A stretch of 64,000 nucleotides of DNA from Sphaerisporangium fuscum (GTDB lineage Bacteria; Actinomycetota; Actinomycetes; Streptosporangiales; Streptosporangiaceae), in NCBI RefSeq assembly GCF_018531465.1, contig NZ_JAHDTF010000016.1:186001-250000 (forward strand), in the 5' to 3' direction. Of this stretch, positions 10,323 to 18,363 are shown piece by piece; the first letter of the stretch is position 1, and the number at the start of each line of letters is the position of its first letter. The translations under genes and the position numbers were made by a program. The notes under the pieces are model-generated. The model saw nothing but the letters and a program-made list of their open reading frames with translations. It ran no database searches and was not told where the DNA came from.

Positions 10323-11258
10323 TCACCACACCGGCTGGGCGGTACGCATCGGCTGGGCCGGCCGCTGCCTGACCTGCCGCAGCGCCCGAGTGCCTTCCGG
10401 GCTGCCCTCGGACCGGATCACTTCGCCGATCTCCATGACCTGCTTGAAACGGCGCAGGTCGTCACGGACCTGCTGCTCGGGGTGCTCGCCCAGGAGCCTG
10501 GCCAGGGCGAGGGCGACCTTGCCGCCCGGCGCGTCGTAGGTGATCTCCACCCGTACTTCGGTGCCCCGCCCGCCGGGTGCGTCGGCGAACCGCACGCGGC
10601 CGCTGTTGCCGATGGCGGAGCCCCGGGTCGACCGCCAGGCGATCAGCTCACCCGGACGGTCCTCGATGAACTCCGCCTCCCACTGGATGGTCTTGGTCGC
10701 GGGCCCCTTGGCCCTCCAGCGCGACAGCCCGTCGCCGATCATCTGCACCGACTCCAGGTGCGCCATGAACCGCGGAAGGTTCTCGAGGTCGCGCCACATG
10801 GCGTAGACCTCCTGGCGGGAGCTGTTGACCGTGATGGCCGCGCGCAGGTGCATCGGCCCCTCGGCGCGCCTGGGCTCGTACCGGTAGGCGCGCATCGCCG
10901 TGTAGAGGTCGGCGGTCGTGATGCAGGCCACCGCCGCCAGGGCCCCCATCGCCCTGACACGCCTGGTGCCGGTGCGGCGGGACATGGCGACGCCCAGCGC
11001 CGTGAGGTCAATGGCGTCGCCGGCGACGCGGGTCCACACCCAGGGCGCCGGCCTGCGGCTGCCCAGCAGGCAGGCGGCGTGGACCAGCTCTCGCACGCCG
11101 ACCAGGCGCACCATCGTGCGGGCCCAGCGCGAGTCGTCCACCCCGGTGAGCCGGGTCACGAGGTCGGACGCTGCCAGCTGCACGGTGCCCAGCCCTAAAC
11201 TCATCCAGCCCAGCCCGGCGGCCATGCGGTCGGTCGTTTGGTCACTTGGTCTGCTCAT
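10323..11258 (-). CDS. Membrane-anchored SRPBCC (polyketide cyclase/dehydrase-like) protein
   Basis: 311 residues. The first about 130 residues hold hydrophobic segments (MAAGLGWMSLGLGTVQLA, VRELVHAACLLG, MGALAAVACITTADLYTAM), a DUF4267-like membrane region. The rest is a START/SRPBCC lipid-binding fold: AITVNSSRQEVYAMWRDLEN, LPRFMAHLESV, and the amphipathic C-terminal helix VALALARLLGEHPEQQVRDDLRRFKQVME. The arrangement matches the many actinobacterial cyclase/dehydrase proteins placed before MDR alcohol dehydrogenases, as here. Role unknown; a hydrophobic ligand or membrane-linked chaperone role is an inference. Confidence 0.85.
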   Translation of the reverse strand: MSRPSDQTTDRMAAGLGWMSLGLGTVQLAASDLVTRLTGVDDSRWARTMVRLVGVRELVHAACLLGSRRPAPWVWTRVAGDAIDLTALGVAMSRRTGTRRVRAMGALAAVACITTADLYTAMRAYRYEPRRAEGPMHLRAAITVNSSRQEVYAMWRDLENLPRFMAHLESVQMIGDGLSRWRAKGPATKTIQWEAEFIEDRPGELIAWRSTRGSAIGNSGRVRFADAPGGRGTEVRVEITYDAPGGKVALALARLLGEHPEQQVRDDLRRFKQVMEIGEVIRSEGSPEGTRALRQVRQRPAQPMRTAQPVW

Positions 11259-11429
11259 GTGAACCTCGCGTGGCTGGACTCCGATGAGCCGCGTGCACCG
11301 GTCACTCTCGCGGCGGTCGATGTCCGGCGCGGGTGCGGCCGGACGGGCGCCAGCGGCGCCCCATGTCGCCCGTACCCGTCATGACCTGGCGAAACACTGA
11401 TGAGCAGGTATAGGACCAGCCGAAACGCG

Positions 11430-11464
11430 GGTGCGCGCCCCGCTCATGTGCCGGGGCGCGCACC
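11430..11464 (-). terminator. parC terminator
   Basis: Perfect 13-base arms around a 9-base loop (11443-11451), starting 36 bases after the parC stop. Confidence 0.85.
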
Positions 11465-11499
11465 TGGATCTTGGCGGGCCGTCCTGGCGGCCCCGGGGC

Positions 11500-14034
11500 T
11501 CAGCTCCCCTGCTCGTCCTCGTCGGCGGGGGTGAGGCCGGCCGTGGCCGCCCCGGCGGGCGACGGGGCCGCAAGGCCGCTGCCGAGGGCGCCGCCGACCG
11601 CGGCGACGCCCGCGGTCAGCCGTACGCCGGAGCCGTCGCGGCGGCCCAGCTCGGTGGGCAGCTCGACAGGCTTGCCGGTGGAGGACACGGCCTTGACCGG
11701 GGCCGGGCCGGCCCAGGCGAGGATGAGCAGGTCTTCGCCCTTGAGGAAGCGCTGCGCGCGGACGCCGCCGGTCGCCCGCCCCTTGGGGGGGAACTCGGCG
11801 TAGTCGGACACTTTGCCGCCGCCGGCTTCGGTGCCCGGCAGCGCGGTCGCCGAGCCGGCGATGGTCACCACGCGCGACTCCCGGGTGGGGTCGACGACGC
11901 CGAACCAGACGACCTTGGCACCGCTGTCGAGGCGGATGCCCGCCATGCCGCCCGCGGGCCGCCCCTGGGGGCGCACCGACGAGGCCGGGAAGCGCAGGAG
12001 CTGGGCGTCGGAGGTGATGAACACCAGGTCGTGGTCTTCGGAGATCAGCTCCACGGCCCCGACCACGCTGTCGCCGGCCTTGAGCCCGATGACCTCGAAG
12101 TCGTCGCGGTTCACGGGATACTCGGGCACGACGCGCTTGACCGCGCCCTGGGCGGTGCCGAGCGCGAGCCCGAGCCCGTTCGGATCGAGGGACCCGAGGC
12201 CGACGACGAGCTCGCCGGGGTTCAACGAGACGTATTCGCTGACGGGGTGGCCTCCCGACACCGACGGCGGGCTGGCCGACGGCGGCAGGGTCGGCAGGTC
12301 GAGGACCGAGACCCGGATCACGCGCCCCGCGGAGGTCACCACGCCGACCTCGCCTCTCACCGTGGAGCGCACGACCGAGACGAGCACGTCGTGCGACGAG
12401 CGCTCCTCGCCGCCCCCGAGCGGGGAGGCGTCGGCCGTGCGGGCGAGCAGCCCGGTGGAGGACAGCAGCACCAGGCAGGGGTCGTCGGCGACCTCCAGCG
12501 GGATGTCCGCCGCGGCGGCGACCGCGCCGTCCTCCAGCAGCACGGTGCGGCGCGGCGTGCCGTACGTCTTGGCGACCTCGGCGAGCTCGGACGACACCAC
12601 GCGGCGCAGCCGCTCGTCGGACGACAGGATCGCGGTGAGCTCGGCGATCTCGTCCTGCAGGGTCTGCCGCTCGCGCTCGAGCTCGAGCTTGTCGTACCTG
12701 GTCAGGCGGCGCAGCGGGGTGTCGAGGATGTAGTTGGCCTGGATCTCCGACAGGTCGAAGATCTCCATGAGCCGGCCGCGCGCCTCGGCGGTGTCGTCGG
12801 AGGAGCGGATGAGCTGGATGACCTCGTCGATGTTGAGGAGGGCGACGAGCAGGCCGTCGACCAGGTGGAGGCGCTCCTCGCGCTTGCGGCGCCGGTAGGC
12901 GGACCGGCGGCGTACGACGTCGATGCGGTGGTCGACGTAGACCTGGAGCAGCTCCTTGAGCCCGAGGGTGCGCGGCTGGCCGTCGACCAGCGCGACGTTG
13001 TTGATCCCGAAGGTCTCCTCCATCGGGGTCAGGCGGTACAGCTCGGCGAGCACGGCCTCGGGGTGGAAGCCGTTCTTGACCTCGATGACCAGGCGCAGGC
13101 CCTTGTGCCGGTCGGTGAGGTCCTTCAGGTCGGAGATGCCCGCGAGCTTCTTGGAGGTCACCAGCTCCTTGATCTTGGTGACGACCCGCTCGGGGCCGAC
13201 GTTGAACGGCAGCTCGGTGACGACGATGCCCTTGCGGCGCGGGGTGACCTGCTCGATCGTGGCCTTGGCCCGCATGCGGAAGGTGCCGCGGCCGCTCTGG
13301 TAGGCGTCGCGGACGCCCGAGAGCCCGATGATCTGGCCGCCGGTGGGCAGGTCGGGCCCGGGGACGAACCGCATGAGCTCCTCGAGCGAGGCGTTCGGGT
13401 TCTTGATGAGGTGCCGGGCGGCGGCGACGACCTCGACGAGGTTGTGCGGCGCCATGTTGGTGGCCATGCCGACGGCGATGCCCGAGGCGCCGTTCACCAG
13501 CAGGTTGGGGAAGGCGCTCGGCAGGACCGTCGGCTCGGTCTCCTGGCCGTCGTAGTTGGGCTTGAAGTCGACGGTCTCCTCGTCGATCGACTGCACCATG
13601 AGCATGGCCGCCGGGGCCAGGCGCGCCTCGGTGTACCGCATGGCGGCGGGCAGGTCGTCGGGGGAGCCGAAGTTGCCGTGGCCGTCGACCAGCGGGAGCC
13701 GCATGGAGAACGGCTGCGCCATGCGGACCAGCGCGTCGTAGATGGCCGTGTCGCCGTGCGGGTGGAGCTTGCCCATGACGTCGCCGACGACGCGTGAGGA
13801 CTTGACGTGCCCCCGGTCGGGCCGCAGGCCCATCTCGCTCATCGAGTAGAGGATGCGGCGCTGGACCGGCTTGAGTCCGTCGCGGGCGTCGGGGAGCGCG
13901 CGCTGGTAGATCACCGAGTAGGCGTACTCCAGGTAGCTCGTGCGCATCTCCGTCGACACGTCGACGTCGACGATCCGCTCCTCGAAGTCGTCGTCCAGCG
14001 GGGGTGTGGTAGTCCGTCGGGCCATATCGAACAT
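11500..14034 (-). CDS. parC: DNA topoisomerase IV subunit A (GyrA/ParC type)
   Basis: 844 residues; the DNA-cleaving subunit partnering the ParE at 3712. The catalytic tyrosine is Tyr134 in AAMRYTEARLAP, preceded by the winged-helix QRALPDARDGLKPVQRRIL and the quinolone-pocket segment GDVMGKLHPHGDTAIYDAL. The coiled coil and hinge (about 360-490) are followed by a C-terminal beta-pinwheel of six blades (about 500-810). No clear GyrA-box (QRRGGKG) is seen, favouring ParC. The C-terminus ends in an Ala/Gly-rich acidic tail. ATG 14034 or ATG 14025 could start it. The two topo IV genes are 5.7 kb apart and on opposite strands rather than in an operon. Confidence 0.92.
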   Translation of the reverse strand: MFDMARRTTTPPLDDDFEERIVDVDVSTEMRTSYLEYAYSVIYQRALPDARDGLKPVQRRILYSMSEMGLRPDRGHVKSSRVVGDVMGKLHPHGDTAIYDALVRMAQPFSMRLPLVDGHGNFGSPDDLPAAMRYTEARLAPAAMLMVQSIDEETVDFKPNYDGQETEPTVLPSAFPNLLVNGASGIAVGMATNMAPHNLVEVVAAARHLIKNPNASLEELMRFVPGPDLPTGGQIIGLSGVRDAYQSGRGTFRMRAKATIEQVTPRRKGIVVTELPFNVGPERVVTKIKELVTSKKLAGISDLKDLTDRHKGLRLVIEVKNGFHPEAVLAELYRLTPMEETFGINNVALVDGQPRTLGLKELLQVYVDHRIDVVRRRSAYRRRKREERLHLVDGLLVALLNIDEVIQLIRSSDDTAEARGRLMEIFDLSEIQANYILDTPLRRLTRYDKLELERERQTLQDEIAELTAILSSDERLRRVVSSELAEVAKTYGTPRRTVLLEDGAVAAAADIPLEVADDPCLVLLSSTGLLARTADASPLGGGEERSSHDVLVSVVRSTVRGEVGVVTSAGRVIRVSVLDLPTLPPSASPPSVSGGHPVSEYVSLNPGELVVGLGSLDPNGLGLALGTAQGAVKRVVPEYPVNRDDFEVIGLKAGDSVVGAVELISEDHDLVFITSDAQLLRFPASSVRPQGRPAGGMAGIRLDSGAKVVWFGVVDPTRESRVVTIAGSATALPGTEAGGGKVSDYAEFPPKGRATGGVRAQRFLKGEDLLILAWAGPAPVKAVSSTGKPVELPTELGRRDGSGVRLTAGVAAVGGALGSGLAAPSPAGAATAGLTPADEDEQGS

Positions 14035-14157
14035 TGTGCCGAAGGTGCGACGTGCTCCGCGACTCGAAGGGTTTTCGTGCCGGCAAGGGGATGGAGTGCC
14101 GGGTTTGTGACCTAGTTCACTCTCGCGGCCGCGTCGGGGGGCGACCTATGCTTCAAC

Positions 14158-14171
14158 CAAGCGATTGCTTG
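14158..14171. promoter_or_regulatory. Candidate TetR-type operator before dioxygenase
   Basis: CAAGCGATTGCTTG, 5-base arms with a 4-base centre, 45 bases before the dioxygenase start and just after a possible -10 (CTATGCT). The shape resembles operators of TetR regulators of lipid and aromatic catabolism. No regulator gene is adjacent, so a trans-acting protein is inferred. Confidence 0.4.
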
Positions 14172-14215
14172 TTTTGCTGTGCTCGCACCGGCGAGAAGAG
14201 GAAGGGCCGTCGAAG

Positions 14216-15034
14216 ATGATCGAGTTCAAGCCCGTGACCCGGAACATCGGCGCCGAGGTGACCGGAGTCGACCTGCGCAAGCCGCTGTCGGAGGAGGAGG
14301 TCCGCACCATCCGGGAGGGCTGGCTGAAGCATCTCGTGCTCTTCTTCCGCGACCAGCACATCACCGACGAGGAGCACATCGAGTTCGCGCTGCGCTTCGG
14401 CACCCTCAACATCCCCGCCTTCAACAAGGACCAGAGCAGCCCGATCCACCGCCTCGACCAGACCTCTCCCAAGGGAGAGGGGGGCGACGAATGGCACAGC
14501 GACAACACCTTCGAGCCCGAGCCGCCCATGGGATCCCTGCTGCGCTGCCTCCAGCTGCCCTCCGTGGGCGGCGACACCTGCTGGGCCAACGCCTACATGG
14601 CCTACGAGACGCTGTCGCCGCCCATCCAGCGGCTCTGCGACGAACTGACGGCGATCCACGACATCACCGGCTCCATGAAGAAGGCCATATCGAAGGGCCA
14701 CAACTACGATCTGGCCGCCATCCAGGCCAAGTGGCCGCCGTACGAGCGTCCCGTCGTGCGGGTGCACCCGGAGACCGGCCGCAAGGCCCTGTTCGTGAAC
14801 CGGGCCTCCACCACACGCCTGGTGGGGCTGTCGGACCGCGAGAACGAGGCCCTGCTGCCGTACCTCGTGGACCACATCCGCTCCCCGGAGTTCCAGCTGC
14901 GCCTGAACTGGCGGCCCGGCACCCTGGCGTTCTGGGACAACCGCAGCACCCAGCACTACGCCGTGGCCGACTACACCGAGCGCCGCGTCATGCACCGGGT
15001 CACCATCGCCGCCTTCGACGAGCACAGAGGCTGA
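14216..15034 (+). CDS. TauD/TfdA-family Fe(II)/2-oxoglutarate dioxygenase
   Basis: 272 residues. The family oxidises taurine, alkyl sulfates, phenoxyacetates and similar substrates using Fe(II), O2 and 2-oxoglutarate. The iron-binding facial triad is visible: His and Asp in EWHSDNTF and the distal His in STQHYAVADY; the 2-oxoglutarate-binding Arg is in ERRVMHRVTI. The opening FKPVTRNIGAEVTGVDL is characteristic. Start ATG 14216 behind GAGAAGAGGAAGG; the longer frame to 14165 crosses the palindromic operator and is unlikely. No sulfonate transporter is adjacent, so substrate is unassigned. Confidence 0.9.
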   Translation: MIEFKPVTRNIGAEVTGVDLRKPLSEEEVRTIREGWLKHLVLFFRDQHITDEEHIEFALRFGTLNIPAFNKDQSSPIHRLDQTSPKGEGGDEWHSDNTFEPEPPMGSLLRCLQLPSVGGDTCWANAYMAYETLSPPIQRLCDELTAIHDITGSMKKAISKGHNYDLAAIQAKWPPYERPVVRVHPETGRKALFVNRASTTRLVGLSDRENEALLPYLVDHIRSPEFQLRLNWRPGTLAFWDNRSTQHYAVADYTERRVMHRVTIAAFDEHRG

Positions 15035-15109
15035 GGGATCGCGGCCTCATTCGGGAGCAGAATCCACTCGATGGACGAAACTGTCGCCCTGACCTGGTAG
15101 CAAGGACCC

Positions 15110-17209
15110 ATGGTCGACGAGACGGGCCTGCGGGCCGAGGCCGAGCAGAGGCTGCGAGCGCTGGCGGGCGAGCACGCCCGGCTGCGAGACGATCAGTGGT
15201 CGGCGATCAGGGCGCTGGTCGTCGACCGGCGGCGCGCCCTCGTCGTGCAGCGCACCGGCTGGGGCAAGTCGGCGGTCTACTTCATCGCCACCGCGCTCCT
15301 GCGAGCCCGCGGCGCCGGGCCGACCGTCATCGTCTCACCCCTGCTCGCCCTGATGCGCAACCAGATCGCCGCGGCCGGGCGCGCCGGCGTCCACGCCGCG
15401 ACGATCAACTCCGCCAACGTCGACGAGTGGGACCTCATCCACGCCGAGGTCGAGCGCGGCGAGGTCGACGTCCTGCTGGTGAGCCCCGAACGGCTCAACA
15501 ACCCCGACTTCCGCGACCTGGTCCTGCCCAAGCTCGCGGCGAGCGCCGGGCTGGTCGTCGTCGACGAGGCCCACTGCATCTCCGACTGGGGCCATGACTT
15601 CCGTCCCGACTACCGCCGGCTGCGCACCCTGCTGGCCGAGCTGCCGCCGGGAGTCCCGGTGCTGGCCACCACCGCCACCGCCAACGCCCGTGTCACCCGC
15701 GACGTCGCCGAGCAGCTCGGCGCCACCGGCACGGGCGAGGGCGCCGGTGACACGCTGGTGCTGCGCGGGCCGCTGGAGCGCGACAGCCTCCACCTGAGCG
15801 TCGTTCGCCCGGCCACCGCCGAGCAGCGGCTCGCGTGGCTCGCCGAGACCCTGCGCGAACTGCCGGGTTCGGGCATCGTCTACACCCTCACCGTGGCCGC
15901 CACGCAGGAGATCGCCGCCTACCTGCGCGATCAGGGGCACGAGGTGACGGCCTATTCCGGGCAGACCGAGCCGGCCGACCGGCTCGCCGCCGAGCAGGCG
16001 CTCCTCGGCAACCGCCTGAAGGCGCTGGTGGCCACCTCCGCCCTCGGCATGGGGTTCGACAAGCCCGACCTCGGGTTCGTCGTGCACGTCGGCGCCCCCG
16101 CGTCCCCCGTGGCCTACTACCAGCAGGTCGGACGGGCCGGGCGCGGGGTCGAGCGTGCCGAGGTGATCCTTCTCCCCGGCACCGAAGACCGCGACATCTG
16201 GGCCTATTTCGCCTCGCTGGCCTTCCCGCCGGAGCCGGTCGTGCGGGCCACGCTCGACACGCTGGCACACGAGGGCACCATGTCCACGGCCGCGCTGGAG
16301 ACCCGGGTCGACCTGAGCCGGAGCCGGCTGGAGATGATGTTGAAGGTCCTCGACGTCGACGGCGCGGTCAGGCGTGTCAAGGGCGGCTGGCAGGCCACCG
16401 GGCTGCCCTGGGCGTACGACGAGGAGAGGTACGCCCGGGTGGCCGCCGAGCGGGCGGCCGAGCAGCGCGCGATGCTCTCCTACATCACCACCGACGAGTG
16501 CCGGGAGCGGTTCCTCAGGCGGCACCTCGACGACGAGGCCGCGCGGCCCTGCGGCCGCTGCGACAACTGCACCGGCGTGCGGCGCTCCCCCGACGTCGCC
16601 TCCGGGGCGGTGAAGGCCGCCCGGGAGCGGCTCGACCGCCCGGGGGTGGAGGTCGAGCCCCGGCGGCAGTGGCCGACGGGCCTGAAGGAGCTCGGCCTCT
16701 CCGGCCGCATCCGGCCAGAGATCGCCGCCGAGCCGGGACGGGCGCTCGGACGGCTCACCGACATCGGCTGGGGCACCACCCTGCGGCGGCTGCTCGCCGA
16801 GGACACGCCCGACGGCCCCGTTCCCGACGAGGTCTTCGACGCGGTCGTCCGGGTGCTGAGCTCATGGCGGTGGGCCGAGCGGCCGGTCTCGGTCGTCACC
16901 GTGCCGTCGGCGACGAGGCCGGCGCTGGTCACGAGCCTGGGGGAGCGGCTGGCCGCCATCGGGCGGCTGAGATACCTCGGCTCGCTGACCTACCGCCAGG
17001 GGCCTCCGGGACATCAGCACAACAGCGCCCAGCGGGTGCGCGCCCTTCAGGCCACCCTCGCGCCGCCCCTCGCCGACGTGTCCGGCGGGCCGGTCCTGCT
17101 GGTCGACGACCGCGTCGACACCGGCTGGACCATGACGATCGGCGCGTCGGTGCTGCGCGGAGCCGGCGCTCCCGCCGTCCTCCCATTGGCGCTCGCCACG
17201 ACCACCTAG
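15110..17209 (+). CDS. recQ: RecQ-family DNA helicase with C-terminal phosphoribosyltransferase-like domain
   Basis: 699 residues. ATP-dependent 3'-5' helicase of superfamily 2. Motif I is QRTGWGKSAVY (residues 47-57), motif II VVVDEAHCISDWGHDFRPDY (about 149-168), motif III TATAN, motif VI QQVGRAGRG. A zinc-binding region has four Cys (DECRERF, then CGRCDNC). After the RQC-like region there is no HRDC domain; instead the last about 120 residues resemble a type I phosphoribosyltransferase, with the PRPP-loop-like VLLVDDRVDTGWTM near residue 663. This fusion occurs in other actinobacteria; the role of the tail is not known. Start ATG 15110 behind AAGGA. Confidence 0.92.
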   Translation: MVDETGLRAEAEQRLRALAGEHARLRDDQWSAIRALVVDRRRALVVQRTGWGKSAVYFIATALLRARGAGPTVIVSPLLALMRNQIAAAGRAGVHAATINSANVDEWDLIHAEVERGEVDVLLVSPERLNNPDFRDLVLPKLAASAGLVVVDEAHCISDWGHDFRPDYRRLRTLLAELPPGVPVLATTATANARVTRDVAEQLGATGTGEGAGDTLVLRGPLERDSLHLSVVRPATAEQRLAWLAETLRELPGSGIVYTLTVAATQEIAAYLRDQGHEVTAYSGQTEPADRLAAEQALLGNRLKALVATSALGMGFDKPDLGFVVHVGAPASPVAYYQQVGRAGRGVERAEVILLPGTEDRDIWAYFASLAFPPEPVVRATLDTLAHEGTMSTAALETRVDLSRSRLEMMLKVLDVDGAVRRVKGGWQATGLPWAYDEERYARVAAERAAEQRAMLSYITTDECRERFLRRHLDDEAARPCGRCDNCTGVRRSPDVASGAVKAARERLDRPGVEVEPRRQWPTGLKELGLSGRIRPEIAAEPGRALGRLTDIGWGTTLRRLLAEDTPDGPVPDEVFDAVVRVLSSWRWAERPVSVVTVPSATRPALVTSLGERLAAIGRLRYLGSLTYRQGPPGHQHNSAQRVRALQATLAPPLADVSGGPVLLVDDRVDTGWTMTIGASVLRGAGAPAVLPLALATTT

Positions 17210-17320
17210 GGCATCAGGTTCTCCCGCCGGCCACCTAGGCCGTCAGCGTTCTCCCGCCGGCGCTCGGCACGACCACCTGAGCCGTCAGCCTCGGCCCGCA
17301 ACGACCACGTAGGCCGTCAG
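17194..17320. repeat. Degenerate repeat derived from recQ 3' end
   Basis: Four diverged copies of a block with CACGACCACCTAGG and GCCGTCAG plus CTCCCGCCGG. The first copy is the end of recQ including its stop; the last reaches the convergent kinase stop. Confidence 0.65.
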
Positions 17321-18210
17321 AGGCGGGGGCGGGCGCCCAGGTTGCAGATGGCCTTGGCGGCCAGGGCGTTGCCGGCGGCGAGGGCGTCGGCAGGCTGCTT
17401 GCCCTCGAGCCACGGCTGCAGGAAGCCGGCGGTGAACGCGTCGCCGGCGCCCGTGCCGTCGACGATGCGCTCGATGTGGTCGGCGGGCGCGCGGATCGGC
17501 TCGGGGCGGTTGTTGGTGTACCACAGGGAGCCCTCGGCGCCCAGCTTGATCACCACCTGCGGGAACCAGGCCGTGAGCACCTTGGCGGCCGAGGCCGGGT
17601 CGTCACGGCCGGTGAGCACCTTGGCCTGGGCCTCGTTGCACAGCAGCAGCTTGGCGCTGCTGGTCCACTCGAGGAACGGCTCGGCCCCGGTGCGCTCCAG
17701 AGGCGCGGCCGAGGCGCAGTCGACCGAGATCGACATGCCGGCCCGGCGGGCGAGGTCGATGGCGGCGAGGCCGGCCTCGCGGGAGCCTTCGTTCAGCAGC
17801 GTGTACCCGGACATGTGCAGGTGGCCGCCCGTGACGAACAGGTCACGAGGGAGATCCTCGGGCGACAGGGCGGCGTTCGCGCCGGGGTCGGACAGCAGGG
17901 TGCGCTCGCCCTTGTGCGTGACGAGCACCACGCAGGTGCCGGTGGGACGCTCGGGATCCATGACGAGGCGGGCGTCGACGCCGTACCCCATGAGCTCCAT
18001 GTCGCGGTTACGGCCCGTGATGTCGGCGCCGCGACGGCCGACGAAGGCCACCTCCGCGCCCTCGACGGCGAGCCAGGAGGCGATGTTGGCCCCAGAGCCG
18101 CCACCATGCATGGTGACGACGGCCGGAGTGTCGCTCGCCCTGGCGAGAGGGTAGCGGGCGCGCGCGACCGCATCGGTCATCAGATCGCCCACCACGACAA
18201 CCCGCGTCAT
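17317..18210 (-). CDS. PfkB-family carbohydrate kinase
   Basis: 297 residues, ribokinase fold. The N-terminal glycine-rich substrate region is HGGGSGANIASWLA (PfkB signature 1), and the C-terminal ATP-site signature 2 is DGTGAGDAFTAGFLQPWL, whose second Asp is the catalytic base. ATP-dependent phosphorylation of a sugar or nucleoside is certain as a class; the substrate is not. Similar stand-alone actinobacterial kinases are called ribokinase or adenosine kinase without proof. ATG start behind AAGGTGGTG. Convergent with recQ. Confidence 0.9.
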   Translation of the reverse strand: MTRVVVVGDLMTDAVARARYPLARASDTPAVVTMHGGGSGANIASWLAVEGAEVAFVGRRGADITGRNRDMELMGYGVDARLVMDPERPTGTCVVLVTHKGERTLLSDPGANAALSPEDLPRDLFVTGGHLHMSGYTLLNEGSREAGLAAIDLARRAGMSISVDCASAAPLERTGAEPFLEWTSSAKLLLCNEAQAKVLTGRDDPASAAKVLTAWFPQVVIKLGAEGSLWYTNNRPEPIRAPADHIERIVDGTGAGDAFTAGFLQPWLEGKQPADALAAGNALAAKAICNLGARPRL

Positions 18211-18363
18211 GATGTCACCACCTTGTTGGCACTACAGGAGGCTGCTGACAGAAAACCTAACAGCTTCAAGCCGGGGCGTGGGGCATAGAGCGGACACCAG
18301 TGCACAGTCGATGCACAAGCGTTGCCCAACAATTCCGACATCGGGGCCCTTAGTCTCATCAAT

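Noticed and set aside
11431..13797. Very long plus-strand open frame opposite parC
   Set aside because: Antisense shadow of high-GC coding DNA; translation is repetitive Gly/Asp/Leu with no family, while the minus strand is an unmistakable ParC.
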